This document shows, in pieces, positions 35,650-44,629 of a stretch of 64,000 nucleotides of DNA. Every line of letters begins with the position of its first letter. Position 1 is the first letter of the stretch. Below the pieces are notes generated by a model. The model was not told the DNA's origin. It saw only the letters and a program-made list of their open reading frames with translations, and searched no databases. The DNA comes from Flavobacteriales bacterium (GTDB taxonomy: Bacteria > Bacteroidota > Bacteroidia > Flavobacteriales_D > Crocinitomicaceae). Location of the stretch: the NCBI GenBank assembly GCA_947488235.1, contig CANLAQ010000006.1:1-64000 (forward strand). Direction: 5' to 3'. The position numbers and the translations under genes were made by a program.

Positions 35650-36389
35650 TAGGTAGCAAATAATACTGCAAACATATCAGGTAAAGTAGCCTTTATCTGC
35701 TCAGACTGAGGTGAAAATTTATCATTATCTTGTCTCGGAGTCCATTCAAAGGTTTGCGAAAAGTCTTTGGCAGAACTCAATTGGAGGTCTAATGTTCTAA
35801 AACCTGACAAATCTTCCGTTACCGAAAGGAGCTTTACTAATTTAGTATCGTCTAATGTATTTGGTAAAGCCTCAAAGTCAGTTGAGACAAGATCATCAGG
35901 ATTTTGAAATTTAACTTTTACATCATTTTCCTTATTTAAATTCTTGACTGAAGCCATAGGGACAATGTTCGATTTCTGCTCAACAGTTTTCTTAGGTTCC
36001 TTATTTTGCTTCACACTCTTCGACTCCATCTTTGCAAGAGCCGTATTATTAATAGGATCTGAAAGAGCGTTTTTAATCACAACAGTCATGACAGCAACAA
36101 CAAGTACAGCGGCAATGGCGCGAAAATATCCTTGTTTATACAATGGGATTTGGCGCATTGGAGCTGGCACTGAAGGAGAAATTTTAGGATATGTTTGGGT
36201 AAACAAATCGTCTAAATTTTGCTTTACAGATGCAGCAGGCAGTTCCATTGCATTATTTTCACTTTCAATATGATTAAAAGTTTCTTTTAACAAAAGAAAA
36301 GTAGCTTCATCAGAACAAAAAGAAGCAATTTGCTCCAATTCTTGAGCATTCAGATCCTTAATTGAATTTTTCTTAAAAATCGTTTCCAT
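35646..36389 (-). CDS. Putative membrane-anchored anti-sigma factor
   Basis: A 247-residue protein lying one base after the ECF sigma gene. The N-terminal 85 residues are acidic and helical, one membrane helix (FRAIAAVLVVAVMTVVI, about 89-105) follows, and the remaining 140 residues would be periplasmic. This is the layout of ECF anti-sigma factors, but no zinc anti-sigma HxxxCxxC motif is visible. The role is inferred from position and topology. Confidence 0.6.
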   Translation of the reverse strand: METIFKKNSIKDLNAQELEQIASFCSDEATFLLLKETFNHIESENNAMELPAASVKQNLDDLFTQTYPKISPSVPAPMRQIPLYKQGYFRAIAAVLVVAVMTVVIKNALSDPINNTALAKMESKSVKQNKEPKKTVEQKSNIVPMASVKNLNKENDVKVKFQNPDDLVSTDFEALPNTLDDTKLVKLLSVTEDLSGFRTLDLQLSSAKDFSQTFEWTPRQDNDKFSPQSEQIKATLPDMFAVLFATY

Positions 36390-36390
36390 A

Positions 36391-36981
36391 TTATATTTCG
36401 ATTAAAATAGATTGATAATCCTTTAATTTTTCTGCAAGTTGTTTGGTCGCATAAAATAAACGCGATTTAACGGTTCCTTCATTAATCACTAACACATCTG
36501 CAATTTCTTTCATGGACAGACCTTGCAGATGGCGCAAGCTAAAAACTTCTCTGTGCTTATCGTCCAAACTTTCCATGCTTTCATCAAAGGCCACTTTGAA
36601 AAATTTATCTTGTACCGTATTCAGAACATTATCTTCTGATTTTAGACTGTAATGCTGATCCAAGCTATTGCTGACATTTTTACGAACCTCAATCTTTTTA
36701 AATTCATTTTTACACATGTTACAGGCAATTGTAAACATCCATGTTTTAAAAGATCTATTGGCATCAAAAGCAGTTGGATTGACAATTAATTTAGCAAAAA
36801 GATCATGAACCATATCTTGCGCTTTTTCTTTATCCTGCCACAACATTTTATTAAAATAACCAAATAAAACCCCAGAATAACGCAAATATATTTCGTCAAA
36901 AGCACGCTTTTCTCCCAGTGACAGTTGCACCATCAAGTCCTCATCAGAAAGGGAATCAAATCGTTTTTTAACGATAATCAT
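36391..36981 (-). CDS. ECF RNA polymerase sigma factor
   Basis: A 196-residue sigma-70 family member. Region 2 is at 20-90 (RAFDEIYLRYSGVLFGYF, KAQDMVHDLFAKLI, FKTWMFTIACNMCKNE), and region 4 at 135-185 (DDKHREVFSLRHLQGLSMKEIADVL, with the helix-turn-helix VNEGTVKSRLF-like segment INEGTVKSRLFYATKQL). It sits between a secreted/periplasmic TPR-like protein gene and a membrane anti-sigma-like gene with one-base gaps, so all three form one operon. Confidence 0.92.
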   Translation of the reverse strand: MIIVKKRFDSLSDEDLMVQLSLGEKRAFDEIYLRYSGVLFGYFNKMLWQDKEKAQDMVHDLFAKLIVNPTAFDANRSFKTWMFTIACNMCKNEFKKIEVRKNVSNSLDQHYSLKSEDNVLNTVQDKFFKVAFDESMESLDDKHREVFSLRHLQGLSMKEIADVLVINEGTVKSRLFYATKQLAEKLKDYQSILIEI

Positions 36982-36982
36982 A

Positions 36983-38158
36983 TTAGTTTTTCTTATTTAT
37001 GATAGCAGATTTACCCGATTTTAAGCCAATCTCCTGAATATGTAATTCAGTATTTACTTTTGCAACTTTGACGACATTAAGATTGTATTCAGATTTCAAA
37101 TAAAATAGCATCGGGAGATAATTACTGGATAAATTATTGCTCAATGGACTTTTAAATTTTGTAATATTCTTTCTATTCATTGTAAGCCATAAATCTTCTT
37201 GCTTTTGAATAGATGGTAATTCTCTTGATAATTGAACTTCAAAAATCAAACCAAAAGGAACCAAGTTGGATTGCAGCGGGACAAAATATGGTGATGGAAT
37301 CGTTAGGGATAATGCTAATTTTTTATTCTGGTTTATAGCACAAAACGCTTCTAAAAAAGCAACATTAACCTCCCTTTGTCCCGGAATAGCATACCCCAAT
37401 TTAGTTAAGGCATTACGATAATGCTGACTCTGTAAGAAATCAAGTGAAATAACAGGGATTTGGTTGCTGTTCTTATTTACTATTTGTTCATACAAGACGC
37501 AATAGGTATCTAAGAAACCATAAGTAATCAGCGTATTACAATCAGCACTTGACAATAAAACATCTGCAGCATAACTCAAGCCTTCTTCACTTATTTGTTC
37601 CTCATCTTTTAACTTTAATAAGTATTTTTTAGCGTCCGTAGTGTCGCCAATAATTATTGAATTTGCCATTGATTGGATCAATACATCGCTATTATTAGGC
37701 GATAACTCAAGTGCTTTTTGAAGAAAAGGAGCGCGATCTACATCGTAATTTCCTGCCATGTAATAAAACAAATTATACTCAAATTCGGCGGTTGAATCTG
37801 CTTGAAGTTCAACAACCTTTTTATCTAATTCTTCTTGTATAGCAGGCTCGATGGTGCGGTACTCAGGTTGAGAAGAAGCTGATTTTTTAAGTTGGGTGAA
37901 GGACTTACTTACTACTAGTTTCTTAGAAAATGAAGCGCTTTCAGTTTTTTCTCTTTCCCGATTTGTTTTTGACTTAACACTTTTTTCTCCGAGTTCCTCA
38001 TTCTGATAGCCCATACTATCCAATACCATCGTTGAATTTTTTTCCTCTTGAATTTGATTGCTGTTGAATTGAATATTCAAACTATTATTTTGCGCAGGTG
38101 GTTGCGCTTGCACCATCAGGCAAATTAAGGAGCTGAAGAAAAGAAGAAAGTACTTCAT
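36983..38158 (-). CDS. Secreted protein of unknown function, first gene of an ECF sigma operon
   Basis: A 391-residue protein with a signal peptide (MKYFLLFFSSLICLMVQAQ), a serine/lysine/glutamate-rich stretch, and a helical TPR-like centre (about 150-215; PFLQKALELSPNNSDVLIQS). The C-terminal 150 residues form a mixed alpha/beta region with no recognised family. An ATG at 38167 would add three residues. One base separates it from the sigma gene, so it is a candidate signal-sensing or output component of the regulatory unit. Confidence 0.6.
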   Translation of the reverse strand: MKYFLLFFSSLICLMVQAQPPAQNNSLNIQFNSNQIQEEKNSTMVLDSMGYQNEELGEKSVKSKTNREREKTESASFSKKLVVSKSFTQLKKSASSQPEYRTIEPAIQEELDKKVVELQADSTAEFEYNLFYYMAGNYDVDRAPFLQKALELSPNNSDVLIQSMANSIIIGDTTDAKKYLLKLKDEEQISEEGLSYAADVLLSSADCNTLITYGFLDTYCVLYEQIVNKNSNQIPVISLDFLQSQHYRNALTKLGYAIPGQREVNVAFLEAFCAINQNKKLALSLTIPSPYFVPLQSNLVPFGLIFEVQLSRELPSIQKQEDLWLTMNRKNITKFKSPLSNNLSSNYLPMLFYLKSEYNLNVVKVAKVNTELHIQEIGLKSGKSAIINKKN

Positions 38159-38331
38159 AACCGTCATTTTATTTTATATACATCCATCGAAACAAATAGT
38201 TCATTTAAGACAGAATCTGAAAAGTAATATATAAAATCTAATAGTTTTCAATTTTATTTATTTTTATTACAGAGGCCTTGAATAAAAGTAATTTGACTAA
38301 TAATACTTAGTTTTGAGCGTTGAACAAGAGC

Positions 38332-39714
38332 ATGAAAAAAAAATATTCCATTTTTCTATTATTAACTGCACTATTATTTCTCACTGGGATAAATTCCAGT
38401 TGCTCCAAAATCAAAGGAAATTCTAAAGGGCATCTCAATTTCTCGATTGACACTTTAGTTTTTGATACTGTATTTACCACAATCGGATCCACTACTCAAC
38501 AATTTAAGATCTATAATAACGAAAACAAGCCTGTCCAAATTGATGAGATAGAATTAATGGGAGGCGCCAATTCGCCCTTTAGCATAAATATAGATGGAGA
38601 GGCAAAGGATTTTATCAAAAATATAACCCTTAGGGCAAATGACAGTTTATTTGCATTTGTTGAAGTCAACTTGAATGTAAACAGTCAAATACTTCCTTTG
38701 ATCATTGAGGATTCCATTAGATTTCGCACCAATGGAGTGGATCAATATGTAAAACTTACCGTTTGGGGACAAGACGCATACTTTCATTACAAAGATTTAA
38801 ATGAGGGCACTTGGCCCAACGACAAACCACATGTTATTTATGGTTATGCAGGGGTAGATTCATCCAAGATTTTAAACATCCAAGCCGGAACAAAAGTTTA
38901 TTTGCATAAAAACGCATTATTATACATTTACAAATCTACCTTAAACATCAATGGCACTTTAGGAAATGAAGTTGTATTTCAGGGAGATCGATTAGAATCT
39001 ATGTATCAAGAGGTAGCAGGACAGTATTACGGAATCTATTTTCATCAAGCCAGAGCATCAACCATTGACTATGCCATAATGAAAAATGGGACAAGTGGTG
39101 TGCATCTTTTCGGCAATGACCCAAGCAATCCAGGATACACTCTAACCATGACCAATACAAGAATCTTTAATCCTTCGAGGTATGGAGTTTTTATTTATTC
39201 AGGCGCTAAAGTCAAAGCGGAAAATTGTCTTATTTCAAGATGTGGAACCCATGCTTTATTAGTTTTAGAAGGTGGAGATTTTAATTTCAATCACTGTAAT
39301 TTAGTTGGATATGGGAATTCACAATCCCCTGCAGTTGGAATAAGTAATTTTTACAATGATTACATAACAGGAACAACAAATGTAGGTTCCATAAATGAGG
39401 GAAAATTTTATAATTGTGTAATTGCTGGTAAGTTAGGGACTGAGATGGCTATTGATACACTTCAAATGAATGGGGTAAGCTTGAATTTTGATTTTAGATC
39501 CTGTTTAATCCGTTCAGAAACCGTTTATAATGATTCGTTTTATCAGAACATTATTTGGAATGTCAATCCATTATTTGAAAACACCGCTCAGGGAGATTTT
39601 ATATATCAGGCTATCTCGCCATTAACTGGAGCAGGATTTGCAAGTTCTGTCTTGAATGATATCTTTGGTAACCCAAGAAACAATCCGCCTGATATTGGAG
39701 CAGTAGAACTATAA
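38332..39714 (+). CDS. Probable lipoprotein with right-handed parallel beta-helix
   Basis: A 460-residue envelope protein with an N-terminal hydrophobic signal ending in SSC (a weak lipobox), an Ig-like first domain (about 35-140, 'TVFTTIGSTTQQFKIYNNEN', as in choice-of-anchor/ASH-type domains), then a parallel beta-helix (about 190-400) with short repeats such as MTNTRIFNPSRYGVFIYSG and KAENCLISRCGTHALLVL. The C-terminal PLTGAGFASSVLNDIFGNPR and DIGAVEL are the choice-of-anchor Q-type ending. ATG 38332 is chosen; an upstream TTG at 38320 is less likely. Function unknown; beta-helices often bind or cleave polysaccharide. A long bidirectional terminator starts at its stop. Confidence 0.75.
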   Translation: MKKKYSIFLLLTALLFLTGINSSCSKIKGNSKGHLNFSIDTLVFDTVFTTIGSTTQQFKIYNNENKPVQIDEIELMGGANSPFSINIDGEAKDFIKNITLRANDSLFAFVEVNLNVNSQILPLIIEDSIRFRTNGVDQYVKLTVWGQDAYFHYKDLNEGTWPNDKPHVIYGYAGVDSSKILNIQAGTKVYLHKNALLYIYKSTLNINGTLGNEVVFQGDRLESMYQEVAGQYYGIYFHQARASTIDYAIMKNGTSGVHLFGNDPSNPGYTLTMTNTRIFNPSRYGVFIYSGAKVKAENCLISRCGTHALLVLEGGDFNFNHCNLVGYGNSQSPAVGISNFYNDYITGTTNVGSINEGKFYNCVIAGKLGTEMAIDTLQMNGVSLNFDFRSCLIRSETVYNDSFYQNIIWNVNPLFENTAQGDFIYQAISPLTGAGFASSVLNDIFGNPRNNPPDIGAVEL

Positions 39715-39751
39715 ACAAAAAAAGCGTCCTATTGAGACGCTTTTTTTGTTT
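39713..39751. terminator. Bidirectional terminator between the beta-helix protein and mdh
   Basis: Perfect 16-bp inverted repeat AAACAAAAAAAGCGTC / GACGCTTTTTTTGTTT (39713-39728 and 39736-39751) with a 7-base loop. A/T runs on both sides let it end both convergent genes. Confidence 0.88.
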
Positions 39752-39763
39752 AATATAATTAAA

Positions 39764-40702
39764 TTAAGCAGTGGCAATCATATTGTCAAGAACCTCCATA
39801 ACACCTTTTACAGCTTCTGCAGACTCATTTAATAAAGTTTTTTCTGCTTCATTAAGATCTAACTCAATGATTCTTTCGATTCCTTTTTTACCTAAAACAA
39901 CAGGAACACCTAAATAGATATTATTTAATCCATATTCACCTTGCAACCAAGCGCATACAGGAAAAATTCTTTTTTGATCACGAACTATAGCTTCCACCAT
40001 TTGTGCAGCAGCAGCTCCTGGCGCATACCATGCAGAAGTACCTAATAATTTTACTATTTCTCCACCACCAAACTTAGTTCTTTCGATGATTTCGTTTAAT
40101 TTTTCTTCAGAAATTAATTCAGTAACTGGGATCCCAGCAACAGTTGTATATCTAGGAAGAGGAACCATGGTATCGCCATGACCACCCATCAATACTGCTT
40201 GAATATCTTTTGGAGAAACATTTAATTCTGTCGCTAAGAACGCACGGTATCTGGCTGTATCTAAAACACCCGCCATTCCAAAGACCTTATTTGGATCCGT
40301 TTTAGCATTCAAAAATGCACAGTAAGTCATAACATCCAAAGGATTAGAAACAACTATTATAATAGCATCAGGAGAATACTTAACGATGTTTTCAGTTACA
40401 ATCTTAACAATTCCCGCATTGGTAGCGATTAAATCGTCTCTAGACATACCGGGTTTTCTTGGTAAACCAGAAGTAATTACAACAACATCAGAATCTTTTG
40501 TTTTTTCATAATCACTTGTAGAACCGATTACTCGTGAATCATACAAATTAATAGGCGCTGTTTGCCAAATATCAAGTGCCTTACCTTCGGCAAAACCCTC
40601 CTTTATGTCTAATAGGACGATTTCATTGGCGATTTCGCGACTTGCAAGGACATCTGCGCATGTTGCTCCAACATTACCTGCTCCTACTACTGTAACTTTC
40701 AT
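39764..40702 (-). CDS. mdh: Malate dehydrogenase
   Basis: A 312-residue NAD-dependent malate dehydrogenase of the LDH-like (MDH3) type used in the citric acid cycle. Rossmann start VTVVGAGNVGATCADVL, VVITSGLPRKPGMSRDDLI with substrate arginines, IVVSNPLDVMTY, and catalytic histidine in MGGHGDTMVPLPRYTTV. Ends LDNMIATA. Length is normal. Transcribed alone, with the shared terminator after it. Confidence 0.95.
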   Translation of the reverse strand: MKVTVVGAGNVGATCADVLASREIANEIVLLDIKEGFAEGKALDIWQTAPINLYDSRVIGSTSDYEKTKDSDVVVITSGLPRKPGMSRDDLIATNAGIVKIVTENIVKYSPDAIIIVVSNPLDVMTYCAFLNAKTDPNKVFGMAGVLDTARYRAFLATELNVSPKDIQAVLMGGHGDTMVPLPRYTTVAGIPVTELISEEKLNEIIERTKFGGGEIVKLLGTSAWYAPGAAAAQMVEAIVRDQKRIFPVCAWLQGEYGLNNIYLGVPVVLGKKGIERIIELDLNEAEKTLLNESAEAVKGVMEVLDNMIATA

Positions 40703-40843
40703 ATGAAAAAATTTATTATTGTTATTTTACCCTGCAAAATTAATACAAATGATTAAATTTTCTTTAATTTGATAAACTTTTTAAGTAATATAAACCCAAG
40801 AGGCAACCCTAAACTTAAATAAGCGTTTCTAAAATATAAAAAC

Positions 40844-41413
40844 TTGGAGAAGATTGACCCAATAAAGCATATTGTAGCAGGATGTTTGAGAAACGAAAGA
40901 CGCGCTCAGGAGGAATTCTTCAAAATGTATTATGGGAAAATGTTATCTGTCTGCATGCGCTACATAAAAGATCGTGATAGCGCGCAGGAAGTACTCCAAG
41001 ATGCTTTTATAAAGGTCTTTGAAAAATTGGAATTATTTGATTTCCGCGGTTCAATCGAGGGTTGGTTGCGTCGAATTGTATCAAATACTGCAATTGATGC
41101 CATTAGAAAAGCCAAAAGAAACCCTTTTTTGAGTGGTGACGATAACGATTTTAAGCAAGTAGCAGAGAACGAAATGGAAAAACAAGAAGATTTAGCCTTT
41201 ATGCAAATAAAAGCAGAAGTCGCCATGGAAGCCATTCAATCTTTGTCACCCGCCTACCGTACTGTCTTCAATATGTATGTATTTGAAGAATATACACATA
41301 AAGAAATTGCCGAGATTCTTGGCATAAATGAAGGAACATCAAAATCCAATTTGTCTAAGGCAAAATTGAATTTGCAAAAAAAATTGAATTTAAAATTTGA
41401 AAAGATCCAATAA
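40844..41413 (+). CDS. ECF RNA polymerase sigma factor
   Basis: A 189-residue sigma-70 family member: region 2 with FFKMYYGKMLSVCMRYI, DSAQEVLQDAFIKVFEKLE and GWLRRIVSNTAIDAIRK; region 4 with LSPAYRTVFNMYVFEEYTHKEIAEILGINEGTSKS. The start is TTG at 40844; no ATG precedes the conserved residues. Its stop overlaps the start of the next gene (TAATG), whose product is a membrane protein with an unusual periplasmic end, so the two form a probable sigma/anti-sigma unit. Confidence 0.91.
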   Translation: MEKIDPIKHIVAGCLRNERRAQEEFFKMYYGKMLSVCMRYIKDRDSAQEVLQDAFIKVFEKLELFDFRGSIEGWLRRIVSNTAIDAIRKAKRNPFLSGDDNDFKQVAENEMEKQEDLAFMQIKAEVAMEAIQSLSPAYRTVFNMYVFEEYTHKEIAEILGINEGTSKSNLSKAKLNLQKKLNLKFEKIQ

Positions 41414-42657
41414 TGATGGACGATAAAATAAACGAAATATTTAAATCAGCACTTGAAGGGCATGAAATGCCTTACGATGCAAACGCCTGGAAAGCTTTTG
41501 AAAGTAATCTAGACGGAAAACAAGTACCTAAAAAATCAAATCTTTGGAAATGGTTAACGGGTGCTGCTGCTCTTGTTGCCATTATCGGCGGTTTCTTAGC
41601 TATTGAACCTTCTCAACAAGCAAATTCTGGCGAGAAAAATTCACCTGAATTACTTTCAAATAATAAGAAAACTGAAATTATTTCAACTGAAGTAAAAGCT
41701 GCTCAAATAAAGGAAAAACTGGTTAAAAAAGAAACAAAAAACAAATCTCTTTTAAATCTATTGCAAGAAGAAATTCCAACAATTGCCTCTGTAATTATTA
41801 ATTTAAACGAAGAAGGAACACTAAAAACAAACCTAGTTAACAATGAATTAGAAACGAATGCTTCCGATAATGACTATAATCTAGTTGACCAGCAAGTATT
41901 CTATCCCGAAATAGATATAAATTGTGTGAATGAAGAACAATGGATAGAAAATAAAAATTCTTTTAACCTAATGTTGCAGACTCCAACGGGTGAAGAAATA
42001 GTTTTATTAGCCAATCAGAAAACATTAATTACGGCTAAATCTAAAGGAACCTATAAAATTGGTTGGTACATTGAACCGAATAATTTTAATGTCTACAAAA
42101 GCAAATTCATTAATGATGTTCCTGCTCTAGATGTTTTGACAGAAGAATTGAACTATGATAATGGATTACCAACTTTACCTGTGAAATTCAGAACTAATGA
42201 AGATGAGGTTGTAACCCAATATGACAATCGTTCTATCACCTCTAATTCAAGTGAACAAAATGTCTACTTATTTGAAAAAGGGGATATTCAAATTCGTTTT
42301 ACCGCAAGCAATACGCATTCTTGCAAAACAACTGTTGTAAAAGAAATAAGTGTAAACGAAAATTATAATCTATTAGCAGTAAATGCTTTTGATCCTTATT
42401 CAAGTGATAATAGAAAAAATAGTTTCATGCCTTTTGCACTTACCAAAAGAACAAGTCCATTCGTGCTTGTTATCATTGATCCAGCAGATGGAGGTGTTGT
42501 ATTTCAATCTAATGACGCGAGTAATTCATGGGATGGTTACGACAAAAGAAACGGTAAAATGGTTGCTCAGAATAAAGCATTCATTTGGAAAGTAAGTTTG
42601 CAGAATCCGGAGAAAAAAGAAAAATCAGATTATAAAGGAACAATAATTCGTTTATAA
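41413..42657 (+). CDS. Putative anti-sigma membrane protein with PKD and gliding-motility-type C-terminal domain
   Basis: A 414-residue protein translationally coupled to an ECF sigma factor. A cytoplasmic N-terminus (1-44) with a PYDANAWKAFESNLDG motif is followed by one membrane helix (46-64), a lysine/asparagine-rich linker, then a periplasmic part. Residues 180-316 resemble PKD-like sandwich domains (FEKGDIQIRFTASNTHSCKT). Residues 320-414 resemble the gliding-motility-associated C-terminal domain (type-B T9SS sorting signal): VNAFDPYSSDN in place of PNAFTPNGDG, FVLVIIDPADGGVVFQS in place of F.I.NRWGE.VFE, then WDGYDKRNGKMV, AFIWKVSL and KGTIIRL. No signal peptide. Both architecture and role are inference. 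Confidence 0.72.
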   Translation: MMDDKINEIFKSALEGHEMPYDANAWKAFESNLDGKQVPKKSNLWKWLTGAAALVAIIGGFLAIEPSQQANSGEKNSPELLSNNKKTEIISTEVKAAQIKEKLVKKETKNKSLLNLLQEEIPTIASVIINLNEEGTLKTNLVNNELETNASDNDYNLVDQQVFYPEIDINCVNEEQWIENKNSFNLMLQTPTGEEIVLLANQKTLITAKSKGTYKIGWYIEPNNFNVYKSKFINDVPALDVLTEELNYDNGLPTLPVKFRTNEDEVVTQYDNRSITSNSSEQNVYLFEKGDIQIRFTASNTHSCKTTVVKEISVNENYNLLAVNAFDPYSSDNRKNSFMPFALTKRTSPFVLVIIDPADGGVVFQSNDASNSWDGYDKRNGKMVAQNKAFIWKVSLQNPEKKEKSDYKGTIIRL

Positions 42658-42681
42658 ATAGATGTGCTAAGATATGTTAAG

Positions 42682-42717
42682 TAAGGATTATTCTCAGGGA
42701 TAATCCTTATTTTTGTT
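42682..42717 (+). terminator. Terminator of the sigma/anti-sigma operon
   Basis: Stem TAAGGATTAT (42682-42691) / ATAATCCTTA (42700-42709) with 8-base loop, followed by a T-rich tail; 25 bases after the stop. Confidence 0.78.
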
Positions 42718-42809
42718 TTAAGCGTTTCTATGAAAAAAATACAGCACTTTAATAGACTTCAAAACCCTAAGGGAAATGAAATATTTATGCACTTAAAAAA
42801 TTATGTTGC

Positions 42810-44627
42810 ATGAGTATAATTCATTTACTACCGGATCATATTGCCAATCAAATTGCAGCTGGAGAAGTTGTACAGCGTCCTGCCTCTGTAGTAAAGGAGT
42901 TGATGGAAAATGCTGTTGATGCAAACGCTCAAAATATTAAAGTAATCATCAAAGATGCTGGTCGGACCTCTATTCAAATAATTGATGATGGTAAAGGGAT
43001 GCTTCCAACGGATGCTTTGAAGTGTTTTGAAAGACATGCTACAAGTAAAATAACGGTCGCAGATGATTTGTTTACTCTGAAAACAAAAGGATTTAGAGGA
43101 GAAGCATTGGCTTCTATTTCAGCAGTAGCACATGTTGTTTTAAAAACGAGACAAGAAGAAGTTGAGTTAGGATATTTAGTTGAAATAGAAGGGAGTAAAA
43201 TTAGCAAACAAGAGGAAACTGTTTGTGCTAAAGGGACTTCTTTTGAAATAAGAAATTTATTTTACAATATTCCCGCCAGAAGAAATTTTCTGAAATCCGA
43301 TTATGTTGAATTTGGACACATACAAGAAGAATTTATTCGAGTAGCATTGGCACATCCTGAATGTAAATTCATTCTGATGCACAACGACCAAGAATTATTA
43401 CATCTCAATTCTGGTGTTCTTAGAAAGCGAATTGTTGATATTTTGGGTAAGTCGAGCAATGAGCATATTGTACCTATTGAAGAAGCAACCGACATTATTA
43501 AAATCGAAGGATATGTTGGAAAGCCTGAATTTGCAAGAAAATCAAGAGGAGAGCAATACCTTTTTGTAAATAATCGATTTTTTAAAGACGCCTATTTCAA
43601 TCATGCGGTCACTAAAGCATTTGAAGGATTAGTTCCAGAAAAATCATTTCCATCGTATTTTATTTTTCTAACGGTTGATCCAAGCAAGATCGATGTCAAT
43701 ATTCACCCAACAAAAACGGAAATTAAATTTGAGGAAGACCGTTTTATTTATTCTATTTTACTGAGCAGTATTAAAAAAGCATTGGGGAAATATAATATTA
43801 TGCCGACACTGGACTTTGAAATTGAAACTAGTTTTGACATACCAAGTTCCTTTAGAAAAAATCCACTTGTGGAACCACAAATCATTGTAAATCCAAATTA
43901 TAATCCTTTTCATAAGCAAGCGAACACTGCTTCAAAAGGCGATTATTCGAAAGGAATTCACAGTCAAGGCTTTGGTACAGAGCAACCCGACGATAAAGAT
44001 TGGGAGAATTTCTATGCCATTAATAAGGAAGATACATCAGTGCGACAAGGTCAAATAGAACTGGATGAATCCTTTGATACTGGAAATAACTTTTTAATCA
44101 GAGGAAAATACATTCTTTCCAATTGCAAATCTGGCGTTATGGTAATTGACATAAAAAGAGCAACCGAAAGAATTCGATATGAACAACTTTTACTTGCTTT
44201 TGTAAAAGAACCCATTCAACATCAGGCTTTATTGTTTCCAATAGAAAAAGAATTATCGAAGGATGAGATCAGAATTTGGACAGAACACGAGTCTTTATTG
44301 GGTCAACTTGGCTTTACGGGCGTCTTAAAAGAAAACACCTTACATCTTGGAAGTACTCCAAATGCTTTGCATGAGAGTCAAATTGAAACATGTTTTTCTG
44401 CCTTAATCAACCTTTTGGTTCATAGTGCCATAGACAAAGGCGACTTAGCACATCAAGTAGTAGCAGTTTTAGCCTACAACAGTGCGCGAACGGCCACAAT
44501 TCAAGTACCCGAGCAAGCTAGTCGTTTGATTGAAGAACTTTTTTCTTTGCCTGAGCATGCATTTTGTCCATCAGGGAAACCAATTATTAAAACCATCACA
44601 TTAGAAGAAATAGCCGCTAAATTTTAA
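42810..44627 (+). CDS. mutL: DNA mismatch repair protein MutL
   Basis: A 605-residue GHKL ATPase that couples MutS recognition to strand removal. N-terminal ATPase: IANQIAAGEVVQRPASVVKELMENAVDA-type motif I region (E36), IIDDGKGM, ATSKI and TKGFRGEALASISAV; the transducer has HPTKTEIKF. The linker is 340-410, and the C-terminal dimerisation domain starts near FLIRGKYILS. The usual endonuclease block (DQHA-x2-E) is replaced by DIKRATER, and the second metal motif is also not recognisable. First gene of a tightly packed run with two rhomboids and more. Confidence 0.95.
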   Translation: MSIIHLLPDHIANQIAAGEVVQRPASVVKELMENAVDANAQNIKVIIKDAGRTSIQIIDDGKGMLPTDALKCFERHATSKITVADDLFTLKTKGFRGEALASISAVAHVVLKTRQEEVELGYLVEIEGSKISKQEETVCAKGTSFEIRNLFYNIPARRNFLKSDYVEFGHIQEEFIRVALAHPECKFILMHNDQELLHLNSGVLRKRIVDILGKSSNEHIVPIEEATDIIKIEGYVGKPEFARKSRGEQYLFVNNRFFKDAYFNHAVTKAFEGLVPEKSFPSYFIFLTVDPSKIDVNIHPTKTEIKFEEDRFIYSILLSSIKKALGKYNIMPTLDFEIETSFDIPSSFRKNPLVEPQIIVNPNYNPFHKQANTASKGDYSKGIHSQGFGTEQPDDKDWENFYAINKEDTSVRQGQIELDESFDTGNNFLIRGKYILSNCKSGVMVIDIKRATERIRYEQLLLAFVKEPIQHQALLFPIEKELSKDEIRIWTEHESLLGQLGFTGVLKENTLHLGSTPNALHESQIETCFSALINLLVHSAIDKGDLAHQVVAVLAYNSARTATIQVPEQASRLIEELFSLPEHAFCPSGKPIIKTITLEEIAAKF

Positions 44628-44629
44628 TC

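Noticed and set aside
42383-42595. Overlapping frame inside the anti-sigma-like gene
   Set aside because: Out-of-frame shadow of the PKD/type-B region; no start context.
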